The translations under genes and the position numbers were made by a program. A stretch of DNA of 64,000 bases from JAENWD01 sp963796915 (GTDB lineage: Bacteria > Acidobacteriota > Vicinamibacteria > Vicinamibacterales > JAENWD01), in the NCBI GenBank assembly GCA_963796915.1, contig CAWCNI010000004.1, positions 2,914,001-2,978,000 on the forward strand. Direction: 5' to 3'. Shown here one piece after another: positions 33,934-41,621 of this stretch (position 1 is the stretch's first letter; each line of letters starts with the position of its first letter). The notes beneath the pieces were generated by a model. That model did no database searches and was not told where the DNA came from. It saw only the letters and a list, made by a program, of their open reading frames with translations.

Positions 33934-34807
33934 ATGTCGCTTCACCGGCTTGCCCTTGCCGCCCGGCAGCGCCTGGTCACCGCCGGCATCCCGCCGGATC
34001 AGGCCGCCATCGACGCCGACGTGCTCGCGCGGCGTGCCGCCGGGTGGGATCGCGCGACCTGGCTCGCCCATCGCGACGAGGACGGCGATCCCGACGTGAC
34101 GGCACGGCTCGAGTCGTGGGTGGCGCGGCGTGAACTGCGCGAGCCGGTCGCGTACATCATCGGCGTCCGCGAAATTCTGGGGCCTCGATTTCACCGTCTC
34201 CCCTGCCGTGCTCATCCCACGCCCCGAAACAGAGCTCATCGTCGAAACCGCCCTGGACGTGCTGGCCAAGAAGGACCGCGCGTGGGCCATCGCCGACGTC
34301 GGCACCGGCAGCGGCTGCCTTGCCGTGGCGCTGGCGCACGAGCGGCCCGCGGCGACGGTGGTAGCCAGCGACATCTCAGGCGCCGCGCTCGACGTCGCGA
34401 GCGGCAACGCGCAGCGCCATGGCGTCTCCAGTCGCATCAGGTTCGTGCAGACGTCGCTGCTCGATGGCCTCTCCGGTCCATTCGACCTCATCGTCGCCAA
34501 CCCGCCATATGTGCCGGCGGCCGCGCGAGCGTCACTCTCTCCGGATGTGAAGGACCACGAGCCGGAGGCCGCGCTGTTCGGCCACGGCGGGGACGGCCTC
34601 GACGAAATCCGCGCGCTGCTGGCGCAGGCCGGCTCGCGCCTGGCGCAGGACGGCGTGCTCCTCATGGAGTTTGGATTCGGACAGGGCGACGCGGTCCGCG
34701 ACGCCCTGCAATCCGCGCCGGGCCTGCGCCTGGACAGGGTCCTGCGCGATCTGCAGGGGCATGAACGGACGCTTCTCGCGCGACGAGGGGCTCGGCTTGA
34801 GTGCTGA
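33934..34807 (+). CDS. prmC: Release factor glutamine methyltransferase, frameshifted
   Basis: The first part from ATG 33934 reads MSLHRLALAARQRLVTAGIP to REPVAYIIGVRE and the second part continues FWGLDFTVSPAVLIPRPETE, VADVGTGSGCLAVALA, LIVANPPYVP (the NPPY methyltransferase motif) to LARRGARLEC. An extra A in GAAATTC (34171-34177; expected GAATTC) causes the shift. With this base removed the protein would be about 290 residues, the usual length. The stop codon falls inside the octamer array that follows. Confidence 0.88.
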
Positions 34808-34885
34808 CGTGCTGAAGTGCCGGGGTGCGGAGGTGCGGTGCTGAAGTGCTGAAGTGCTGAAGTGCTGAAGTGTCGACGTGCGGAG
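34801..34885 (+). repeat. Octamer tandem repeat (GTGCTGAA) at the end of prmC
   Basis: About eleven units of eight bases, best copies GTGCTGAA at 34809, 34838, 34846, 34854 and 34862, with variants GTGCTGAC, GTGCCGGG, GTGCGGAG and GTGTCGAC. It begins inside the prmC stop codon region. A related stretch occurs on the other side of the HIT gene at 35274-35335. Confidence 0.85.
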
Positions 34886-34918
34886 TGCTTCCAATCGTCA
34901 ATCTCCACCGCAAGTGTC

Positions 34919-35260
34919 CTACCCCGGTGGCCATCCCATCACGCGTCCCGCCAGCAGGTGCAGGTGGATATGGAAGACAGTCTGGCCCGCCTCGGCGTTG
35001 CAGTTCAGCACCGTCCGATAGCCGCGGGCTGCGTAGCCCTTCTCCGCCGCGATAGCGGCCGCCCGCCGGACCAGCATCCCGACAAGGCCATCGTCTTCGG
35101 CCGTGAGGTCGTTGGTGGTCGCGATGTGCCGTTTCGGAATCACCAGCACGTGTAACGGCGCCTGCGGGTTGATGTCGTTGAACGCAACGACGTCATCGTC
35201 TTCGTACACCTTCGATGCGGGAATCTCGCCGGCGACGATTCGGCAGAACAGGCAGGGCAT
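34919..35260 (-). CDS. HIT family nucleotide-binding protein
   Basis: A 113-residue HINT-type protein: CLFCRIVAGEIPAS at the start with a zinc-like CxxC, PLHVLVIPKRHI in the middle and the histidine triad FHIHLHLL (H97, H99, H101). It hydrolyses AMP-linked phosphoramidates. TATAAT is located six bases before its ATG, so a leaderless mRNA is likely. Octamer arrays flank both sides of the gene. Confidence 0.93.
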   Translation of the reverse strand: MPCLFCRIVAGEIPASKVYEDDDVVAFNDINPQAPLHVLVIPKRHIATTNDLTAEDDGLVGMLVRRAAAIAAEKGYAARGYRTVLNCNAEAGQTVFHIHLHLLAGRVMGWPPG

Positions 35261-35273
35261 CGGCGAATTATAT

Positions 35274-35335
35274 AGGTGCTGAGGTGCAGGGGTGCGAAGT
35301 GCGGGAGTGCGGTGCTGAAGTGCTCAGGTGCTCAG
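35274..35335. repeat. Degenerate octamer repeat upstream of the HIT gene
   Basis: GTGCTGAG, GTGCAGGG, GTGCGAA and related copies, then GTGCTGAAGTGCTCAG. Same motif family as the array at 34801-34885, in the same orientation on the plus strand. Confidence 0.65.
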
Positions 35336-35337
35336 CC

Positions 35338-35765
35338 GGCCAATCTGAAGATTGGCCCTACAGACACACGTCGCCGACTACACCTGCACCGGTACGGCCG
35401 ATCTTCAGGTCGGCCTTGGTCGTCGATCGCGTGGCAATCTGAAGACTGGCCCTACAGACACACGTCGCCGACTACACCTGCGCCGGTACGGCCGATCTTC
35501 AGGTCGGCCTGGGTCGTCGATCGCGTGGCCAATCTGAAGATTGGCCCTACAGACACACGTCGCCGACTACACCTGCATCGGTACGGCCGATCTTCAGGTC
35601 GGCCTGGGTCGTCGATCGCGTGGCCAATCTGAAGATTGACCCTACAGGCGCACGTCGGCCGGCGACACCGTATCGGTAGGGCCAATCTTTAGATTGGCCA
35701 CGAACTCTCGACTGGCCAACCCATCGAGGCTCAAGGCCGATCTGAAGATCGGCCCTACCGAAAAC
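35338..35765. repeat. Second REP array, 94/95-bp units
   Basis: Repeated stems GGCCAATCTGAAGATTGGCC followed by CTAC alternate with GGCCGATCTTCAGGTCGGCC, separated by spacers with CACACGTCGCCGACTACACC. The period is 94 or 95 bases (marks at 35361, 35455, 35550, then a decayed copy at 35645). Further single REPs are near 35676 and 35734. The unit differs from the 108-bp array in its spacers but shares the stems. This fills the gap between the HIT and GNAT genes. Confidence 0.88.
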
Positions 35766-35773
35766 TCGGTCAG

Positions 35774-36598
35774 CTACGAATTCCGAATCGTCGTCAGCAG
35801 ATAGCGCCCGCGCGCGTGCGTTGGGTCCAGCGCGAAATCGACGACGCGATAGCCGCGGGAGAAATAGCGCTGGAAGATCGCTCTCGATTCGAGGCGCCAG
35901 GCGCGCGCGAGGGCGGGGTCGGCGGACAGCATCGCCGTGTACTCCGTGGGAATCTCCACGTGCAGTCGCGGGTCGTCCAGATCGCCGTCGAAGCCCTGCG
36001 GCTCGATCCATCGACCGGCGGCGCCCGTGCGATTGACCACAGGCGCTGCAGCCACCGCGTGCGCCGTCGCGGTCAGCGCGGCTGGGCGGACCCGGCGCTC
36101 GACGTGCGGCGTGCGAATCCGCCACTGGCAGATGAACCTGTCGGTGGGCAGGCCGCCATGCAGCGGGCTGGTCGACTCGCCGTAGACGTTCTCGACGTAC
36201 TCCTCGACGACCACGCCCAGGCGGGTGACGTTGAGATGGGCGTTGGCGGCCTGCAGCGGGTCCACGGTCCACTCGATCAAATCGAGCCCCAACGCGAGCA
36301 CGCGCTCGCGTTGCGCCAGCTTCAGGTCGCGGCCCAGGCCGGAACGGCGATGGTCGGGATGCACGCCGAGCATGTGCGACCAGTGCGACGGCTTGTCTTC
36401 GCCAGGCTTCAGCGCGACAAAGGAATAGACAAAGCCGACCAGCCGCGCCGCGTCCCACGCGCCGACGAGCACCGCCCCGCGATGGACGGAGACCGCCAGG
36501 ATGGGCACTGGCACCAGGTCGATCGGTCCCCAGATTTCAGCTTCGAGACGTTCGACCTGCTGAAACTCGTCGAGCGTCGTCAGATCGGCCAGGCGCAT
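35774..36598 (-). CDS. GNAT-superfamily acetyltransferase-like protein (COG3375 type)
   Basis: A 274-residue protein. The GNAT core is in the first half: SHWSHMLGVHPDHRRSGLGR (the acetyl-CoA binding loop RxxGxG) and ERVLALGLDLIEWTVDPLQA. The C-terminal half is specific to this group (AAGRWIEPQGFDGD, HVEIPTEYTAML). COG3375 members have an unknown substrate. It lies three bases after the HAD gene and closes the M16-M16-HAD-GNAT operon. Confidence 0.8.
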   Translation of the reverse strand: MRLADLTTLDEFQQVERLEAEIWGPIDLVPVPILAVSVHRGAVLVGAWDAARLVGFVYSFVALKPGEDKPSHWSHMLGVHPDHRRSGLGRDLKLAQRERVLALGLDLIEWTVDPLQAANAHLNVTRLGVVVEEYVENVYGESTSPLHGGLPTDRFICQWRIRTPHVERRVRPAALTATAHAVAAAPVVNRTGAAGRWIEPQGFDGDLDDPRLHVEIPTEYTAMLSADPALARAWRLESRAIFQRYFSRGYRVVDFALDPTHARGRYLLTTIRNS

Positions 36599-36601
36599 GG
36601 T

Positions 36602-37297
36602 CTAGAGGAGCGGCATCAGATCGGCGAGCGTGTGGATCACGGGAACCGGGGTCTGCTCGCCTGCCGCGGAGAGCGGCTGGTCCCCCACCCCGCGCCGCAC
36701 GAGCACCGCGCGCATTCCCACGCCAAGGGCGCCCGCGATGTCCTGGCCCAGACTGTCGCCGACCATCACCGCGTCGGCCGCCGGGACGCCCATCAGCTGC
36801 AATGCCGCCATGAAGATGCTCGGGTGCGGCTTCAGGTAGCCGTGCGACGACGACGACAACGCGACGCTGATCAGGCCCTCGAGCTCGAAGTGGTTCTGGA
36901 ACGAGGCGAGGCAGCGGTGGCTGTTGGAGATGAGCCCGATGCGGATCCCGCGCGCCGCAATCGCCTTCAGCGCCGCCGGCACGTCCTCGTACATCTCGAA
37001 ATGATGGTTCGACGCCCACTCGTCGTAGATCTCGACGGCGCAGGGCTCGACGCCGGCACCAGCGCCGCCCATGCCCTCGATGATGAGCGCGGTGTAACGG
37101 TGGAAGATCGCGGGATCGTAGATGTCGCCTTGCGCGGCATCGAGCACTGGCGCCGCCAGGCGCACGGCGCCTTCGAACCGCGACTCGTCGAGCGCCATCC
37201 CGTGACGCTCGCCAAAGCGCCGGTAGCCTTCGCCGCGAAACGTCGGGCCCGGGTAGATGAGCGTGAAATCGACGTCGAAGAAAACAGCCGCCGTCAC
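36602..37297 (-). CDS. HAD family hydrolase
   Basis: A 231-residue HAD-superfamily hydrolase. Motif I is FFDVDFTLIYPG (D8 nucleophile, D10 acid), motif II near IGLISNSHR, motif III lysine in YLKPHPSIF and motif IV VMVGDSLGQDIAGALGVGM. GTG at 37297 overlaps the M16 stop codon (GTGA), so it is translated with the peptidase gene. Substrate unknown. Confidence 0.87.
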   Translation of the reverse strand: MTAAVFFDVDFTLIYPGPTFRGEGYRRFGERHGMALDESRFEGAVRLAAPVLDAAQGDIYDPAIFHRYTALIIEGMGGAGAGVEPCAVEIYDEWASNHHFEMYEDVPAALKAIAARGIRIGLISNSHRCLASFQNHFELEGLISVALSSSSHGYLKPHPSIFMAALQLMGVPAADAVMVGDSLGQDIAGALGVGMRAVLVRRGVGDQPLSAAGEQTPVPVIHTLADLMPLL

Positions 37298-38555
37298 GGG
37301 CCCGCCACGACGATGGACGCGTGGTCCGGCGAGAGGAAGCGATGGGCGACCTCGCTGACCTGCTCGAGCGTGACGTCGGCGAGCAGTTGAGGCAGCCTGT
37401 CGGCGAAATCGAGACCGAGACCGAGGTACTCGGCGCCGTGCAGGAAGGCCGCGATGCCGCCGTTGGTTTCCAACACCCGCGGCATGGAGCCCACGAGATA
37501 TCGCCGTGAATCCGACAGCTCGGCTTCCGTGATGCCGTCGCGTCCCATCCTGCCCACTTCCTCGTCGATGGCCGCCACGGTGCGGTCGACGTTCTCGGGG
37601 CTGACGCCTGCGCGAATGACCAGCGGCCCCTCGGCGACGTTCGCGTCGAAGGAGCTGAACACGTAGTACGCCATGCCCTGCCGCTCGCGGATGTTGTCGC
37701 CAAGGCGGCCGCCCATCGCGTACTGGCCGAGGACGTTGTTCATCAACGTCAGCGCGTAGTACCGCGGATCGGCACGCACGATGGTCGGGTAGCCGTAGGC
37801 GATGTCTGCCTGCGGCTTGCCGGGCATCGGACGGTGGACGTAGTGTCTCGAGGCCGGCGGCGGCGCGTGCGGAGGTTCCAGCGGCGCGACGAGCGTTGGC
37901 GTCCAGTCGCCGAACGCCTGCTCCGCGAGATCGTGGACGCGGGACGCCTCGCAGTCACCGACGACGACGAGTCGCAGGCCCGACGGCCCGGCGTGGTCGC
38001 CGTGGAACTCAACGAGCGCGTCGCGCGAGATCGACTCGACCGACGCCACGGTCCCCCGCGCCAGGCGCCCGTATGGGTGGCCGTCAGGGTAGATCAAGGC
38101 CATCAGGCCTTCCGTTGCGACCGCTGCCGGGTTGTCTTCGTCCTGCCGGATGCCCGTGACGATCGTGCCGCGGCGCCGCTCGACCTGATCGACGGAAAAG
38201 AGGGCCGCCGAATCACGTCCGCCAGCAGTTCGAGCACTGGCTCGACGTCCTCGGTCAGGCAGGCGCACGAGAACCAGAGCGAGTGACGCGTGACCCCGGT
38301 CGAGAGCGAGACGCCGCGACCGTCGAGCGCGTCGGCGATGTCGTCGGCGGAGCGGCTGGTCGTGCCCCTGTCGATCACCCGCGAGACGAAGTGCGCGAGC
38401 CCGAGCGCGGAGTCCGGGTCGAAGCCGCTCCCGGCCTCGAGCGTGGCGTAGAACGTCACTGCCGGATGGGTGCTGGTCTGCCGGGCGATCACCACGGCGC
38501 CGTTGTCGAGTTGCCGGCGGACCGGCGCCAGGCCGCGAGCCGCAGCTGACATCAT
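37294..38555 (-). CDS. M16 family peptidase-like subunit (no HxxEH), frameshifted
   Basis: The first part from ATG 38555 reads MMSAAARGLAPVRRQLDNGA to LADVIRRPSFP; the second continues SVDQVERRRGTIVTGIRQDE to HRFLSPDHASIVVAGP. The frame shifts near 38190-38205 (run TCTTTTCCG), one base short. Where M16 enzymes have HxxEH this protein has GLAHFVSRVI, so zinc ligands are missing, as in the inactive beta-type partners of two-subunit processing peptidases. It overlaps the active M16 gene by the ATGA arrangement. Confidence 0.85.
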
Positions 38556-39874
38556 GACCGGCCGGCGCCGGCGATCGGCTTGAAGGTCCCGACAGTGCAG
38601 GACGTCCCGCGAAGGTACTTCACCGCCACTCGTGCCACATCGTCGGGTGTGACGGCGGCAATGCGGGTGGGCATCGTGGTCAGGACGTCGAGAGACGCCA
38701 CTGTGTGAAAGTAGCCAAGCTGGTGGGCGATGTTGGTGATGCTGTCGGCCTCGAAGACAACGCGCGCCCGCAGCTGATGTTTCGCGCGCGCCACTTCCTC
38801 CGGCGGCAGGCCGTCGCGGGTGACGCGGGCAAGCGCCTCCAGCAGCGCGGCCTCGAGCGTGGCGGTCGCGATGCCGTCGGTGACTGTGCACGACACCGAG
38901 TAGAGGAACGGGTGCTCGGTCGGCAGGATCGCGCCAAACACCGACGCGGCCAGGCCGGTTTCGACGAGCGCGCGGTAGAGCCGCGTGCTGCGCTGCGGCG
39001 GGTTGCGGAACGACGCCCAGATGTTGACGCCCTTGGCGCCGGTCAGCGCCGCGTCGAGCACCAGCATCGGCGCGAAGTCGTCCGACGTCACCTCGGGCGC
39101 TCGCCAGGCGAGCTTCAGGTAGGCGGTGGTTCCGGGGCGCTCGACTGACACGCGACGCTCCCCGAGCTGGGCGGGCTCGTGGGTGACCAGCCTGCGGGGC
39201 AGGCTCGCCGCGCGAATCGAGCGGAAATGCGTGTCCACCCGCCGGAGCACGTCCTCGGTGTCGATGTCGCCGACGATCACCAGCGCGGCGTTGTTGGGCG
39301 CATACCAGCGCTTGTAGTAGCCGTACAGGTCGTCGCGCGACATCGAGCGAAGATCGCTCGCCCAGCCGATGGTGGGGTGGTGGTAACCATGCGCCTTGAA
39401 AGCCGCCGCCGTCACTTCAGTGTCGAGCAGCTGCTCCGGATCGTTGTCGCCGCCATCGAGCTCCGACAGGATCACCGTGCGCTCGGACTCACAGTCGTCG
39501 GGGTGATACAGACCCGACGCCATGCGCTCGGCCTCGATGAACAGCATGCGGTCCAGGGCGTCGGTGGACGCGGTCTCCATGTAGGTCGTCTGGTCCACCC
39601 AGGTGTAGCCGTTCCAGCTGCCGCCGAACTGCTCGATGATGCCCTTCACCTGGTCGCGCGGGATGTTGGTCGTGCCCTTGAAGTTCATGTGCTCGACCCA
39701 GTGCGAGACCCCGGTCTGGCCGGGGCCTTCGTCCTTCGAGCCGACCTTGTACCAACACCAGACAGATGCCAGGGGTGCGGTGTGCACTTCCTGTACGAGG
39801 ACGGTGAGCCCGTTGTCGAGCTCGACGCGCCGGACAGGGATTTCGGACGGCAGGGCGGGGGCCGGTGAGGCCAT
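38552..39874 (-). CDS. M16 family zinc peptidase
   Basis: A 440-residue M16 (pitrilysin/mitochondrial-processing-peptidase-like) peptidase with the inverted zinc motif VSHWVEHMNFKGT (HxxEH) and the downstream glutamate in EAERMASGLYHP. Start ATG 39874, preceded six bases away by TATAAT, so probably leaderless. The frame stays open to 40006 without support. Its gene is directly followed by an HxxEH-lacking M16 gene; together they probably form an active heterodimer. Confidence 0.9.
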   Translation of the reverse strand: MASPAPALPSEIPVRRVELDNGLTVLVQEVHTAPLASVWCWYKVGSKDEGPGQTGVSHWVEHMNFKGTTNIPRDQVKGIIEQFGGSWNGYTWVDQTTYMETASTDALDRMLFIEAERMASGLYHPDDCESERTVILSELDGGDNDPEQLLDTEVTAAAFKAHGYHHPTIGWASDLRSMSRDDLYGYYKRWYAPNNAALVIVGDIDTEDVLRRVDTHFRSIRAASLPRRLVTHEPAQLGERRVSVERPGTTAYLKLAWRAPEVTSDDFAPMLVLDAALTGAKGVNIWASFRNPPQRSTRLYRALVETGLAASVFGAILPTEHPFLYSVSCTVTDGIATATLEAALLEALARVTRDGLPPEEVARAKHQLRARVVFEADSITNIAHQLGYFHTVASLDVLTTMPTRIAAVTPDDVARVAVKYLRGTSCTVGTFKPIAGAGRS

Positions 39875-40020
39875 CCCCACATTATATCGGGCGAAATTGA
39901 CGGCCCGAACCTTGCTATTGCTCAGTGTGCCAGCAGCGCCGCGGAAAGCGGTGTGTATGATGGCGACGAGTTGACGAATGGCTGAGGTTGCCGGCTCCAC
40001 CGGCACCTGAGGAGACTGGA

Positions 40021-40851
40021 ATGAACAAGCTTACAGGGGTGGCGGGCGTCATCGCCCTGGGACTGATGCTGGCGGCGCCGGCGTCGGCGCAAGTCGGCGC
40101 GACGCTGGTGCTGACCAGTGGGCAGAGGGTCGGCGGTCAGCTGATCGATCTGAACGCCAGCGGTGTCGTCATGACCGTGAACGGGTCGCAGCGGAACTTC
40201 AGTGTGGGTGAGGTGGCCGTCATCGACTTCGTCGGCGGGGGCAACAACCTCCCTTCCGGCGAGGTGGACAAGGCAGGCTCGGGTCATGTCCTCGCCCTCC
40301 GAAGTGGACAGGTCCTCGGCGGACATCTCGACGATGTCGGCGGCAAGAGCCCGCTGCGGATCACCTTCAGCGGCTCTGACTACTCGTCCAACGACGTCGC
40401 ACGGATCTACTTCTCGCGGCCGCCGGGCACGAGCAACACCGGCAATACCGGGACTGGAAGCAGCGACCTCAAGCCGGCCCAAGGCCGGATTCGCGTCGCC
40501 GGCAACGCGTCCTGGGTGTCGACCGGCGTCAACGTCGTTCAGGGGCAGTCGATTACCCTGCAGACGACCGGCGAGGTGCAACTGAGCACCGACCCGAGCG
40601 ATACCGCGACCCCCGCCGGTTCGACCAAGGGGCGCTATGCGCAAAACGCGCCGCTGCCGCAGGCGCTGGCTGGCGCGCTCATCGGGCGAGTTGGCAACGG
40701 ACCGCCGTTTGGCATCGGCAACCAGACCAGCTTCCCGGCGCCGGGAACCGGCATGCTGTACCTGATGGTCAACGACGACGGGTTGGGCGACAACGCGGGA
40801 GCCTTTGGCGTAAACGTCCAGGTGTTCGGCAACAACAATCGTCGTCGCTGA
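40021..40851 (+). CDS. Exported PA-I (LecA)-like lectin domain protein
   Basis: A 276-residue protein with a signal peptide (LMLAAPASA-Q). The N-terminal part contains two similar repeats: TLVLTSGQRVGGQLIDLNAS with VGEVAVIDFVGG and VLALRSGQVLGGHLDDVGG with SSNDVARIYFS. The C-terminal domain has LecA/PA-I marks (WVSTGVNVVQGQSITLQTTG, ALIGRVGNGPPFGIG, YLMVNDDGLGDNAGAF), where the Asn/Asp cluster binds calcium and galactose in LecA. Start ATG 40021 with GGAG upstream. It probably binds extracellular polysaccharide. Confidence 0.8.
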   Translation: MNKLTGVAGVIALGLMLAAPASAQVGATLVLTSGQRVGGQLIDLNASGVVMTVNGSQRNFSVGEVAVIDFVGGGNNLPSGEVDKAGSGHVLALRSGQVLGGHLDDVGGKSPLRITFSGSDYSSNDVARIYFSRPPGTSNTGNTGTGSSDLKPAQGRIRVAGNASWVSTGVNVVQGQSITLQTTGEVQLSTDPSDTATPAGSTKGRYAQNAPLPQALAGALIGRVGNGPPFGIGNQTSFPAPGTGMLYLMVNDDGLGDNAGAFGVNVQVFGNNNRRR

Positions 40852-40928
40852 GACGTTCGACGGTGGAGAGGTCCGGCACTCGCCGGATCTCTCCGTCGAG
40901 TCGTGCGGCCGGGAGCCGCGAGCAGACG

Positions 40929-41549
40929 TCAGCTGCCCTTGACCAGCCCCTGCTTTTTCATCACCTTCGCAGCTTCCTTCACGAGATCCTCAACGAACTT
41001 CTGCAGCGTCTTCGGGTTCTTCGTCTCGCTCACGGCGGCCCAGAGCAGCTTGTCCTTCGGCACGCTGAAGATCAGCGTCTCCACGACGACCACGGTGTCT
41101 TCACTCACCGAGCCGGGGATGTAGGTGTTGCCCCACCCGTAGCCGTAGTAGCCCCAGAACGACCCGTAATACGGGTTGAGCCAGGTGCCGGGGTTGTAGG
41201 TGCGCACCTTGTCGGCGCTGACAGGCCGCATCGCGATCACGCCCTGGACGCCCTTGCGCTCGAACCACGGCTTGGCGTGGTCGGCGTCCTTCAACTCCTC
41301 CTTCGGCGCGATCCGGTAGGTGGCGAGTCCTTCCATGCCGCGGGCGGTCAATTCGCGGCTCAAGGCCTCTTCGCCCGAGACGCGCAGCGAGTCGTCGTTG
41401 GTGATGACCAGTGCCGCGACCTTCTGGCCCTTGAAGCTGACGCCGTACGCATCCATCGACTTCCAGGTGGACGTGAACTTCGGCGCAGCGAGCAGGACGG
41501 CGGTGAACGACACGGCGAGAGCAGCGGCGGCCGGCAATGTTCGTGGCAT
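40929..41549 (-). CDS. Exported protein of unknown function (Tyr/Gly/Trp-rich)
   Basis: A 206-residue protein with a signal peptide (PAAAALAVSFTAVLLAA). The body contains VVALV-like strands and an aromatic segment NPYYGSFWGYYGYGWGNTYI followed by VVVVETLIFSV and ending KQGLVKGS. Such lipoprotein-like sequences are close in style to DUF4136 proteins, but I cannot assign it. Start 41549 was preferred because it gives the signal peptide; the frame is open for more than 2.5 kb upstream opposite ileS, which is a shadow. Confidence 0.65.
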   Translation of the reverse strand: MPRTLPAAAALAVSFTAVLLAAPKFTSTWKSMDAYGVSFKGQKVAALVITNDDSLRVSGEEALSRELTARGMEGLATYRIAPKEELKDADHAKPWFERKGVQGVIAMRPVSADKVRTYNPGTWLNPYYGSFWGYYGYGWGNTYIPGSVSEDTVVVVETLIFSVPKDKLLWAAVSETKNPKTLQKFVEDLVKEAAKVMKKQGLVKGS

Positions 41550-41621
41550 GGCAGCCCGAAGTATATGGGAACGCGTGGCTCTGGGCCGCACCGCAGCCGT
41601 GCGGTACAATTGACTGTTCCT

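Noticed and set aside
34532..34934. Open frames reading ALQHFSTS repeats around the octamer array
   Set aside because: Translation of the GTGCTGAA repeat in reverse; no ribosome-binding site and no family.
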